Origin: Thiotrichaceae bacterium
Lineage (GTDB): Bacteria > Pseudomonadota > Gammaproteobacteria > Thiotrichales > Thiotrichaceae
DNA: 9,129 bases
Assembly (NCBI GenBank): GCA_027008885.1
Contig: JALVDQ010000313.1
Location: 1-9,129, forward strand
Direction of reading: 5' to 3'
This document shows, one piece after another, positions 1 through 5,553 of the stretch (position 1 is the first letter of the stretch; each line of letters begins with the position of its first letter). Position numbers and translations under genes: made by a program. The notes below the pieces were generated by a model. The model was not told where the DNA came from and ran no database searches. It saw only the letters and a list, made by a program, of their open reading frames with translations.

Positions 1-1
1 A

Positions 2-235
2 GACATTACTTTTTTGTTCGATCTGGATGCCAATATCGGTCTTGCCAGAGCGCAAAGCAGGGGCGAAACAGACCGTTTTGAACAGCAGCATATCAAGTTT
101 TTTAATCGGGTCAGATCCGAATACCTGAAAATGGCGGAAGCTGAACCAAAGCGTTTTCGCCTGATTGAAGCGCAGCATGATCTAAAAAAAGTCCAACAAC
201 AAATTGTTCAGAAACTTGATGAGATTTTGTCTTAA
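2..235 (+). CDS. tmk: Thymidylate kinase, C-terminal part (cut by window edge)
   Basis: This is the 3' end of a thymidylate kinase gene, which phosphorylates dTMP to dTDP in the cytoplasm for DNA synthesis. The frame is open from base 2, before the first possible start codon (TTG at 14), so the gene begins outside the window. Visible family features are the strand FLFDLDANIGLARA, the LID segment with R-G-E-T-D-R-F-E followed by FFNRVRSEYL, and the closing stretch PKRFRLIEA, all typical of the last 75 or so residues of the roughly 210-residue enzyme. It ends in TAA two bases before the holB start codon, so translational coupling with holB is likely. The link to holB supports the call. The N-terminal P-loop cannot be seen here. 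Confidence 0.93.
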   Translation, partial: DITFLFDLDANIGLARAQSRGETDRFEQQHIKFFNRVRSEYLKMAEAEPKRFRLIEAQHDLKKVQQQIVQKLDEILS

Positions 236-237
236 TA

Positions 238-1224
238 ATGTCCTCGGAAAATTATTTCTGGCACAAAAAAACCTGGGATCAATTTTCTAGTGCGTATGCT
301 CAAAATCACCTTCCCCATGCTATTTTACTGACTGGACCGCAGGGCGTAGGCAAGTCCCTTTTTTCTCAAAAGCTGGTGAAATCACTGTTATGTGAAAATC
401 CCGTAGCTGAAAGCTGGCACGCCTGTAATCAGTGTCAGGGGTGTAAAACTTATGACTCGGGAGCCAACCCCGATTTTATGAGTGTTCAGCTTTTAGAAGA
501 GAAGCAGCAAATTGGTGTAGATCAGATCAGGCAGGTTTCGCGCTTTTTAAGCTATAGCCGAAGTTTTAATGCCTATCGGGTGGTATTGATCCATCCCGCT
601 GAAAGGATGAATCAACATGCGGCAAACAGTCTCTTAAAGTCACTGGAAGAGCCAGGCGACAACACCATTATTATCCTTACTGCTACGCATTTGAGTAATA
701 TAATCCCTACAATAAAAAGTCGCTCTCAATTATTGATTCTCTCCATGCCCGAACGCAACAGGGCGATTGAGTGGTTAAGAACGCAAAAACCTGATTTGGA
801 AAATATCGAAGAGCTGCTGGAAATTTCGCATGGAAGCCCCTTAATCGCATTAAATACCTCGGCAGAAACTATTGAAAAACGAAAAGAACTGGCTACAGAC
901 CTGCTCGATGTGCTTGAAAAGAATGTGTCCCTGACTGAAATTGCAAAAAAATGGGAGAAATTTGATCTGGAAACCATGCTGGACTGGCAAATCATCTGGT
1001 TACAAAATATTTTAAAGAGAAGCAGCACAGCAAACAGTATTTCTTTGCAATCTGCTTTTCAATCAAAAATATTGGCGAAACTGTATAAAGAAATTCCAGT
1101 TAATTCCCAATGGGATTTATATCAGCAACTTGTCTTAAAAAAGAAAATACTCCATACATCTGTTAACGCTCAAATAAACATTGAAAACATGTTAAGCTTG
1201 TGGCTCAAGGAAAGCCCTATCTGA
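238..1224 (+). CDS. holB: DNA polymerase III delta' subunit
   Basis: This is the delta' subunit of the DNA polymerase III clamp loader, which helps load the beta sliding clamp at primed sites. The 328 residues show the AAA+ fold in order: an intact Walker A motif GPQGVGKS at 33-40, a zinc module with Cys52, Cys63, Cys66 and Cys69, the NSLLKSLEEP segment at 130-139, and a sensor region ending in SRS at 161-163. Two details differ from E. coli delta': the P-loop here is intact although E. coli has lost it, and the usual SRC motif reads SRS. The less conserved C-terminal third (from about 170) fits the helical clamp-loader collar. The ATG lies two bases after the tmk stop with no strong Shine-Dalgarno, consistent with coupled translation. 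The position between tmk and pilZ is the standard gammaproteobacterial order. Confidence 0.95.
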   Translation: MSSENYFWHKKTWDQFSSAYAQNHLPHAILLTGPQGVGKSLFSQKLVKSLLCENPVAESWHACNQCQGCKTYDSGANPDFMSVQLLEEKQQIGVDQIRQVSRFLSYSRSFNAYRVVLIHPAERMNQHAANSLLKSLEEPGDNTIIILTATHLSNIIPTIKSRSQLLILSMPERNRAIEWLRTQKPDLENIEELLEISHGSPLIALNTSAETIEKRKELATDLLDVLEKNVSLTEIAKKWEKFDLETMLDWQIIWLQNILKRSSTANSISLQSAFQSKILAKLYKEIPVNSQWDLYQQLVLKKKILHTSVNAQINIENMLSLWLKESPI

Positions 1225-1285
1225 GCAGTTAAACCTGCATATCAGGACGGGGCATAAAAATAAAAATAAACTATCGTGTGATCGT

Positions 1286-1753
1286 ATGAATGCTCCAGAG
1301 AATCAGTCTGTACAAAAATCTGCGCCGCAAGCTACCTCAGGGACTACACCAGGGGCTGTGCCAAAAGCCGTATCAAGACAAACCAGGATAAAGCAAAATC
1401 AGGTACCACCACCAGATAAAAAAAGAAAGTTATTGAACCTGGTACTTAAAGATGATGCTGCATTGCATTCCAGCTATATGCCTTTTATTCGTGGCGGAGG
1501 TATTTTTGTACCAACCAACAGTAAAAGTTTCCGCTTTGGTGATGAAGTGGTGGTTTCAATGCACTTGCAATCAAGCAATAAAAAACTGGCGATACCAGGG
1601 CAGGTTGTCTGGATTGCGCCAGCATCCTGTGAGCGGGGTGAAGAAGGGCTTGGCATACAGTTTGCCGGTGTCACTAAAGCCAAGGTAAAGCTAATTATAG
1701 AAACCATGCTTGGTAACAGGGCAAATATTCCCCCGCTTGTGCGCTTTTATTGA
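1286..1753 (+). CDS. pilZ: Type IV pilus assembly PilZ protein
   Basis: This is a PilZ-domain protein of the type needed for type IV pilus biogenesis. The domain spans about residues 48-145, with the characteristic SSYMPFIRGGGIFVPTN at 62-78, the FGDEV stretch, PGQVVWIAP and GLGIQF. As in Pseudomonas PilZ, the N-terminal RxxxR and D/NxSxxG elements that bind c-di-GMP in other PilZ domains are absent, so it probably acts through protein partners (PilB/FimX in characterised systems) rather than by binding the nucleotide. It is longer than the usual 118 or so residues because of a Pro/Ala/Gln/Thr-rich, probably disordered N-terminal extension (1-45). If that is not translated, a later non-ATG start would be needed. 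The gene follows holB after 61 bases. No good Shine-Dalgarno is visible before the ATG. Confidence 0.92.
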   Translation: MNAPENQSVQKSAPQATSGTTPGAVPKAVSRQTRIKQNQVPPPDKKRKLLNLVLKDDAALHSSYMPFIRGGGIFVPTNSKSFRFGDEVVVSMHLQSSNKKLAIPGQVVWIAPASCERGEEGLGIQFAGVTKAKVKLIIETMLGNRANIPPLVRFY

Positions 1754-1846
1754 TACAAGAAAGCTGTATATCGTGTGGCTTCTGCAATTTCTGAGATCTT
1801 CCGCGTAACACTTGCCCTTTGTAGCGCTCCCTTTTGTTTCTCGCTA

Positions 1847-1888
1847 CAGGTTGCACAAAAATATGTGAAAAAACAGGGGGATGGGTAT
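1847..1888 (+). repeat. Imperfect direct repeat, copy 1
   Basis: The stretch 1861-1888 matches 2011-2037 at every base except one extra G, including the run CAGGGGGATGGGTAT. Similarity extends weakly leftwards to CAGG at 1847. Unlike copy 2, this copy is not followed by the C-rich arm and T-run, so it is half a terminator without its partner. Confidence 0.85.
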
Positions 1889-1892
1889 TTCT

Positions 1893-1923
1893 GAGGACAG
1901 AAGACAGAGGGCAGAGGGCGGAG
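1893..1923 (+). repeat. Purine-rich short tandem repeat (GACAGAG-like)
   Basis: Degenerate units such as GAGGACAGA, AGACAGAG, GGCAGAGG and GCGGAG follow each other, giving a strand with almost no T. It sits between the two copies of the 40-base repeat. The unit length is about 7-8 bases and the copies have diverged. Confidence 0.6.
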
Positions 1924-1997
1924 CGTGTGGTCAGCTATGAACGAGCGAAACGCGGGGTGTGTGTATTAACGATTACTCCTGTGTTCGTTCCTCAACC

Positions 1998-2037
1998 CAG
2001 GCTATGCAGAATATGTAAAAAACAGGGGGATGGGTAT
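1998..2037 (+). repeat. Imperfect direct repeat, copy 2
   Basis: This is the partner of the repeat at 1847-1888, offset by about 150 bases. Its last part (2025-2036) forms the left arm of the terminator hairpin. Confidence 0.85.
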
Positions 2038-2062
2038 ACATTACCCATCCCCCCCTTTTTTT
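2017..2062. terminator. Strong, probably bidirectional intrinsic terminator
   Basis: A perfect 12-bp stem is formed by GGGGGATGGGTA (2025-2036) and TACCCATCCCCC (2042-2053), with a 5-base loop. The stem is followed by CC and seven T (2056-2062), and preceded by six A (2017-2022), which would serve as the T-run for the other strand. It probably ends the transcript coming from tmk-holB-pilZ and would leave tatD needing its own promoter. Confidence 0.85.
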
Positions 2063-2190
2063 ATATATTTTTTACGGCTGCTTTGAACTCCGCAACTTGG
2101 GTTGTTGAATCCAAGAGATAAAAAAAATGGATGTAATGGTGTAATTATAAGATCTCTCCTTATCCATCAGTCTTATGTTTGTTACAATCC

Positions 2191-2236
2191 CCCGGGAGAC
2201 TGTCCGGGATAGCAAGTCTTGCTATTCCCCCGGCAG
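2191..2236 (+). promoter_or_regulatory. Large hairpin in the tatD leader
   Basis: ATAGCAAG (2209-2216) and CTTGCTAT (2218-2225) are perfect inverted copies around one base. The stem continues outwards with CCGGG (2204-2208) against CCCGG (2229-2233) and CTG (2200-2202) against CAG (2234-2236), interrupted by small bulges. CCGGG can instead pair with CCCGG at 2191-2195, so two exclusive folds exist. It ends 32 bases before the tatD ATG and has no T-run. It may be a leader structure, a degenerate repeat element or both. Confidence 0.55.
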
Positions 2237-2268
2237 GTTCCTAATTTATCTTGCCAAGAATAAAAGCT

Positions 2269-3042
2269 ATGTTAACGGATTCACACTGCCATTTGGACAA
2301 AATAGACCTTGCGTCTTTTAATCATAATTTTTCAGAATTAATACAAACAGCTGAGGAATCTGATGTCAGCCAGTTTTTGTGTGTCTGCATTGATACCGAG
2401 CATTTTGCGAATGTCTTAAAACCTGCTCAGGAGTATTCAAATATCTATTGTTCAGTAGGGGTGCATCCAACACATAAGGAATCCCATGCTCCAGAAGTAG
2501 AAGAGTTAATTGAACTGGCTCAGCATAAGGAAGTGATTGCGATTGGAGAGACGGGGCTGGATTATTTTCGCTGTGATGATGACGATATGAGCTGGCAACA
2601 TGATCTTTTTCGGCGTCATATACGCGCCGCAATAAAAATTCAAAAGCCGTTGATAATACATACCCGTTCTGCCAAAAAAGACACCATAAGAATCCTGCAA
2701 GAAGAACATGCAGAGAAAGTGGGTGGTGTCATGCACTGTTTCGCCGAGGACTGGGAAACAGCGCAAGAGGCACTGGATTTGAATTTTTATATCTCATTTT
2801 CTGGTATTGTCACATTCAATTCCGCCAGGGAATTGCAGCAAGTTGCGAAAAAGGTTCCCGCAGACAGGTACTTGATTGAAACCGATTCTCCCTGGCTTGC
2901 ACCCGTGCCTAAACGTGGCAAATTAAATCAGCCTGCCTACGTTAAGTATGTGGCAGAAAAAATGGCGGATTTAAGAGCTTGTAGCTATGAACAAATTGGC
3001 AGGGAATCAAGCGCTAATTTCAACAGGCTCTTTAAGCTCTAG
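2269..3042 (+). CDS. tatD: TatD-family metal-dependent DNase
   Basis: This is a TatD-family hydrolase of the amidohydrolase superfamily; characterised members are metal-dependent 3'-5' exonucleases and 3'-phosphodiesterases acting in the cytoplasm. The 257 residues carry the full metal-binding set: His6 and His8 (DSHCHLD), Glu94 (GETGLDY), His131 (IIHTR), His156 (MHCF) and Asp206 (ETDSPW). The length is normal for the family. I chose ATG 2269, giving MLTDSHCHLD, because the family starts almost exactly there; an in-frame TTG at 2251 would add six residues without support. The Shine-Dalgarno is weak. It is the last member of the tmk-holB-pilZ-tatD neighbourhood (by position the YcfH-type paralogue) but is cut off from pilZ by a terminator and a hairpin-rich leader. 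Confidence 0.94.
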   Translation: MLTDSHCHLDKIDLASFNHNFSELIQTAEESDVSQFLCVCIDTEHFANVLKPAQEYSNIYCSVGVHPTHKESHAPEVEELIELAQHKEVIAIGETGLDYFRCDDDDMSWQHDLFRRHIRAAIKIQKPLIIHTRSAKKDTIRILQEEHAEKVGGVMHCFAEDWETAQEALDLNFYISFSGIVTFNSARELQQVAKKVPADRYLIETDSPWLAPVPKRGKLNQPAYVKYVAEKMADLRACSYEQIGRESSANFNRLFKL

Positions 3043-3055
3043 TTTGTCGATTCCA

Positions 3056-3176
3056 GGAGGTGTCCGAAAACCAAGAAATCAGCAAATTTTTAAAAAACTT
3101 AAGTTATTGGAAATAAAGAACTTAATTTTGCTAAATTGTTAAAAATCGTATTTTTGGATATTCTCGGACAGGCTCC
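3056..3176. mobile_element. MITE-like element with imperfect terminal inverted repeats
   Basis: The left end GGAGGTGTCCGAAAA (3056-3070) and the reverse complement of the right end (3161-3176, read as GGAGCCTGTCCGAGAA) match except for one gap and two substitutions. The roughly 120 bases between are AT-rich and partly self-complementary (AAAACTTAAGTT near 3106 against AACTTAATTTT near 3119), and code for no transposase. This is the shape of a small non-autonomous element. The exact ends, target duplication and parent family are unresolved. Confidence 0.6.
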
Positions 3177-3361
3177 CAGACAAGAAAATATTTGCCTGCG
3201 GTAGCAATGATTGTGGTGATAATGTCCAGACTTAAATAGATGCCAACCAGGGTGCGAAATAGCCTGCTCACAACAAATTGACTTAAAAGGACTCCTACTA
3301 ATCTAATCGGTATAGTTATGGGTGTCCTTTTTATATTTGATCTGTTAAGCCTGTTACTTGG
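3131..3361 (-). pseudogene. Remnant of a membrane-protein gene, interrupted by the MITE
   Basis: The minus strand is open for 76 codons between TGA at 3362-3364 and TAG at 3131-3133. It reads like real protein, with the hydrophobic stretches IPIRLVGVLLSQFVVS and LFRTLVGIYLSLDIITTIIA. The only candidate start is GTG at 3271, with a GGAG about 20 bases upstream, which is too far. The last 15 or so codons lie inside the inverted-repeat element, suggesting that insertion replaced the original 3' end. I do not recognise the family. It could also be a chance frame. Confidence 0.4.
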
Positions 3362-3521
3362 TCAGTGTTAGTTTGCTTGCTTTCTTTAGTAAGATTCTTA
3401 GCTTGTAGATACGGACTTAGGCAACTCGTTCCTGATCAGTTTCTATCAATCGTCATGTAAATAACTATGCTCCTCTTGATATAAACCGATCAGAAACAAA
3501 ACTCGGTGCAAATATGGGCGT

Positions 3522-3638
3522 TTATTTATTGTGAGTTTCCTTAAACTCACGCCAGGCAATATATAAACCTGCCAGAATGATCGCAATAGCAATAGGAATC
3601 AATACCCAGACATAGGCTTCCAGATAGGCGGCAAATAT
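3522..3638 (-). pseudogene. Start-less membrane peptide following the guaA tail
   Basis: In the same frame as the guaA fragment and directly after its TAA, 38 codons encode a convincing single membrane helix (YVWVLIPIAIAIILAGLYIA) followed by a basic, charged tail WREFKETHNK and a stop. No ATG or GTG is in frame; CTG at 3623 or TTG at 3602 would be the only options. It looks like the C-terminal end of a membrane-protein gene that lost its 5' part, or a small protein with an unusual start. Family not recognised. Confidence 0.4.
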
Positions 3639-3698
3639 TTATTCCCACTCAATTGTTGCTGGTGGCTTGCCAGATATATCATAGGTCACACGGGAGAC
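3639..3698 (-). pseudogene. guaA: Orphan 3' end of GMP synthase gene
   Basis: Read on the minus strand, the last 19 codons before TAA give VSRVTYDISGKPP followed by ATIEWE, which is the highly conserved C-terminus of GMP synthase (glutamine-hydrolysing); YDISGKPPATIEWE is a family hallmark. Immediately upstream (3702-3704) the frame meets a stop codon and the hairpin cluster begins, so the other 500 or so codons are missing. It is therefore a broken fragment carried here by rearrangement; a full guaA must exist elsewhere unless the organism salvages guanine. Confidence 0.8.
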
Positions 3699-3704
3699 AT
3701 TTCA

Positions 3705-3840
3705 TTTTCCAATAAGCGGCTTTAGCCCGCCCGAGTGGGCGTAAGCTCGTGGTTAAAACCACTGGCTTTCAGTTTGCGGTTTAGTCCGCCGATGGACTCG
3801 GTTTTCCGAGCCAAACCCACCAGCTTTAGCTGGTGCGTTG
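3705..3840. mobile_element. Hairpin cluster resembling IS200/IS605-type ends (PATE-like)
   Basis: Five small stem-loops follow each other: CGCCC/GGGCG (3728-3741), GTGGTT/AACCAC (3749-3762), AGTCC/GGACT (3783-3798), CTCGG/CCGAG with a TTTT loop (3797-3810), and CACCAGC-TTTA-GCTGGTG (3818-3835). Runs such as GCTTTAGCCCGCC and CCAGCTTTAGCTGG are reminiscent of subterminal hairpins of IS200/IS605 elements and their transposase-less derivatives. No transposase is present. The last hairpin has no T-run, so it is not a typical terminator. Confidence 0.5.
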
Positions 3841-3871
3841 TTTAGTCTTTAAAAGTTCTTCATATTTCAGT

Positions 3872-3897
3872 TTGACTTCAGTTGCATTTTGTATAGT
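3872..3897 (+). promoter_or_regulatory. Possible promoter of the cytochrome operon
   Basis: TTGACT (3872-3877) and TATAGT (3892-3897) resemble -35 and -10 boxes, but the spacing is 14 bases, shorter than the usual 17. Either activation by a regulator compensates or only the -10 box is real. The location directly upstream of a six-gene operon makes a promoter here likely. Confidence 0.3.
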
Positions 3898-3902
3898 TCT
3901 AA

Positions 3903-3917
3903 CTACAGTAACTGTAG
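3903..3917 (+). promoter_or_regulatory. Operator-like inverted repeat before the cytochrome operon
   Basis: CTACAGT and ACTGTAG form a perfect 7-bp inverted repeat around a single A. It lies just downstream of the possible -10 box and ends a few bases before the ribosome binding site of the cytochrome b gene (AAGG at 3920-3923). It could be a regulator site or a 5' leader hairpin; the operon's own response regulator is a candidate but untested. Confidence 0.45.
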
Positions 3918-3932
3918 CCAAGGTAAAAATAT

Positions 3933-4514
3933 ATGGATATTCAACAAATTAAAGTTTGGGATATTTTTATCAGGGTATTCCATTGGAGTCTTTTAGCTAC
4001 ATTCACAATTTCTTATATCACGGAAGATGATTTTCCTACACTGCATATTTATTCAGGCTACACCATGATGGCATTAATTGCTTTGCGCCTGATTTGGGGA
4101 TTCATCGGGAGCAAGCATGCACGTTTTAGTAACTTTGTTGTTAGACCTGATGCCGCAATTAAGTACATGAAAGAAGTCGTTCAGTTTCGGGCTAAACGCT
4201 ATATGGGGCATAACCCGGCCGGTGGAATGATGGTGATTGCTCTCTTGATCAGTCTTTCAATGACTTTGCTATTTGGTTTATTGACTTATGGCGCAAGTGA
4301 GTTTTCTGGACCATTAGCGGGAATAGTAAGTGGTGTTAGTGAATTATCGGCAAATATTTTTGAAGAACTGCACGAGTTCTTTGCAAATTTCACCCTGTTT
4401 TTAGTGGTATTACACGTTATTGGAGTGGCAATAGCCAGTCTCCAGCATAAAGAAAATCTAGTTAAAAGCATGGTGAATGGTTATAAACAAATCAAACAAA
4501 ACAATGATCACTAG
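3933..4514 (+). CDS. Cytochrome b561-type membrane protein
   Basis: This is a di-heme b-type cytochrome of the inner membrane (cytochrome b561 / Ni-Fe hydrogenase b-subunit superfamily), expected to take electrons from quinol and pass them to periplasmic cytochromes. The 193 residues contain four hydrophobic segments at about 15-30, 41-59, 99-118 and 149-170. Candidate heme ligands are His17 (RVFHW), His38 (LHIYSGY), His147 (ELHE) and His161 (VLHVIGV). The signatures VWDIFIRVFHW, GHNPAGG and the tail HKENLVKSMVNGYK are typical of the form found beside SHP and diheme cytochrome c. AAGG lies 9 bases before the ATG. It is the first gene of the operon. Its stop codon TAG overlaps the Shine-Dalgarno of the next gene, so the two are coupled. 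Confidence 0.9.
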   Translation: MDIQQIKVWDIFIRVFHWSLLATFTISYITEDDFPTLHIYSGYTMMALIALRLIWGFIGSKHARFSNFVVRPDAAIKYMKEVVQFRAKRYMGHNPAGGMMVIALLISLSMTLLFGLLTYGASEFSGPLAGIVSGVSELSANIFEELHEFFANFTLFLVVLHVIGVAIASLQHKENLVKSMVNGYKQIKQNNDH

Positions 4515-4519
4515 GAGGT
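4513..4519 (+). promoter_or_regulatory. Consensus Shine-Dalgarno overlapping a stop codon
   Basis: AGGAGGT is a full-strength ribosome binding site for the DUF1924 cytochrome, and its first two bases are the last two of the cytochrome b stop TAG. It is the strongest site in the operon, suggesting that the soluble cytochrome is made in excess over the membrane subunit. Confidence 0.8.
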
Positions 4520-4525
4520 GTTCAA

Positions 4526-4924
4526 ATGAAAGTTAAGATTTTAATTCCCGTCGTTTTTTTACTCAGCAGTAATATGGTTATGGCTGATGCATTAAATGAC
4601 ATATTTAATGAATATAAGCAAAGCGGTGTTAGTAGCACGAATGAGAAAGCAGGTAAAACACTATGGAATAAAGAGTTTAAAGACAAAAAAACAGGACAGA
4701 GTCGGAGCTGTACTACCTGTCATGGTGTTGATCTAACAAAAACAGGTGAACACGTTAGAACAAACAAACCAATCGAGCCTATGGCACCAAGTGTAAATAA
4801 AAAGAGATTTACCAAGGTTAAAAAAATTAAGAAATGGTTTAAGCGCAACTGCAAATGGACATTGGGTAGGGAATGTAGTGCTCAGGAGCAGGCAGATATA
4901 CTCACGTATCTAAAGAACCTCTGA
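4526..4924 (+). CDS. SHP-like (DUF1924) monoheme cytochrome c
   Basis: This is an exported monoheme class I cytochrome c of the DUF1924 family, whose best-known member is the Rhodobacter sphaeroides heme protein SHP, a high-spin cytochrome that binds O2 and NO. A Sec signal peptide (1-20, cleavage predicted after MVMA) leaves a 112-residue mature protein, the size of SHP. The heme site is C62-T-T-C65-H66. Asn108 falls at mature residue 88, matching the Asn that is the labile sixth ligand in SHP; next to it Cys109 and Cys117 could form the family disulfide. Met or His as sixth ligand looks less likely, but this is inference by position. The surface is Lys-rich (VNKKRFTKVKKIKKWFKR), suiting an acidic partner such as the next gene product. 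The neighbours match known SHP-DHC-cytochrome b clusters. Confidence 0.88.
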   Translation: MKVKILIPVVFLLSSNMVMADALNDIFNEYKQSGVSSTNEKAGKTLWNKEFKDKKTGQSRSCTTCHGVDLTKTGEHVRTNKPIEPMAPSVNKKRFTKVKKIKKWFKRNCKWTLGRECSAQEQADILTYLKNL

Positions 4925-4971
4925 TCAAACCAGCAATTAAACTACACTATTATATAAGTAAGGAGAAAATC

Positions 4972-5553
4972 ATGAATAAAGTAATGCTAGGAGCAGTTAT
5001 TACAGGACTTGTATTATTTACCACAAATCTTGTCATTGCAGATGATGATAAATACGAAAAGAATGAACGAGGAAAAGGTTTTTTTAGCAAGTATTTTGGC
5101 AAGAAACTTGATGTAGCACCTGTTAAAAATGCCCTTTACAAAGAAGAATGTGGAAGCTGTCATTTTGCTTATCAGCCGGGATTATTACCTGCCCGATCCT
5201 GGAAAAAGATGATGGGAGATCTTGAAAATCACTTTGAAGAAAATGCAGAGCTGGATAAAGAAATCCAAATTAAACTAACTAATTACTTGGTTGAAAATGC
5301 TGCTGATCATGCTAACTATAAGCGTTCAATACGCATTATGAAATCACTTGGTAAAAATGAAGCGCCCTTGCGAATCACTGAAACACCGTATTTTATTCGC
5401 AAACATGATGAGATACCCAAACGCATGGTGCAAGATAACCCCAAATTAGGTTCATTTAGTAAATGTGCCGCTTGTCATGTAAATGCCGAAAAAGGCTCAT
5501 ATGAAGAAGATGATATACGTATTCCTGGGATAGGTAGATGGGACGACGATTAA
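4972..5553 (+). CDS. Periplasmic diheme cytochrome c (DHC family)
   Basis: This is an exported diheme cytochrome c, in characterised systems the electron donor to SHP. There is a Sec signal peptide with hydrophobic core at 7-22 and likely cleavage after Ala23, then an acidic start DDDKYE. The two heme sites are C60-G-S-C63-H64 and C165-A-A-C168-H169, about 105 residues apart. The W77-K-K-M-M...L84...H87-F segment after the first heme and PYFIRKHDEIP before the second are typical of the family. The tail is acidic (EEDD, WDDD), complementary to the basic SHP-like protein. AAGGAG lies 6 bases before the ATG. The 3' end overlaps the PepSY gene by 16 bases, so the cytochrome and sensor parts are translationally linked. 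Confidence 0.9.
   Translation: MNKVMLGAVITGLVLFTTNLVIADDDKYEKNERGKGFFSKYFGKKLDVAPVKNALYKEECGSCHFAYQPGLLPARSWKKMMGDLENHFEENAELDKEIQIKLTNYLVENAADHANYKRSIRIMKSLGKNEAPLRITETPYFIRKHDEIPKRMVQDNPKLGSFSKCAACHVNAEKGSYEEDDIRIPGIGRWDDD

Larger units (their letters stand above)
1754..2268. other. Spacer splitting pilZ from tatD, repeat- and hairpin-rich
   Basis: No credible gene is seen here. In many gammaproteobacteria pilZ and tatD are almost adjacent, so about 500 bases of spacer is long. It holds a 6-bp inverted repeat (GTAGCG at 1821-1826, CGCTAC at 1842-1847), two copies of a 40-base repeat, a GACAGAG-like tandem run, a strong terminator and a leader hairpin, each listed separately. The 95-codon frame at 1834-2121 simply reads through these repeats. 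Confidence 0.8.
3043..3932. other. Gene-free stretch with degraded mobile and gene remnants
   Basis: About 890 bases without an intact gene lie between tatD and the cytochrome operon. From left to right I see a short element with inverted ends, a minus-strand membrane-protein remnant, about 160 bases with nothing recognisable (3362-3521), an orphan guaA tail joined to a start-less membrane peptide, a cluster of small hairpins, and the promoter region of the downstream operon. Confidence 0.8.

Noticed and set aside
726..1028. 100-codon minus-strand frame inside holB
   Set aside because: Ser/Phe-rich shadow of the well-supported holB frame with no ribosome site or recognisable domain.
1834..2121. 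95-codon + strand frame between pilZ and tatD
   Set aside because: It reads straight through the direct repeats, the purine run and the terminator hairpin; there is no ribosome site and no protein-like composition.
2251..2268. Upstream TTG start for tatD
   Set aside because: The extra residues MPRIKA precede the conserved family start and the TTG has no ribosome site; ATG 2269 gives the expected N-terminus.
2366..2766. Two minus-strand frames inside tatD
   Set aside because: They overlap each other and a gene with a complete catalytic residue set; no domain is seen.
3818..3840. CACCAGC/GCTGGTG hairpin as an intrinsic terminator
   Set aside because: The stem is perfect but is followed by CGTTGTTTAG rather than a T-run on the + strand; better explained as part of the hairpin cluster.
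3705..3840. Hairpin cluster as a CRISPR array
   Set aside because: The stem-loops differ in sequence and have no regular repeat-spacer structure, and no cas gene is near.
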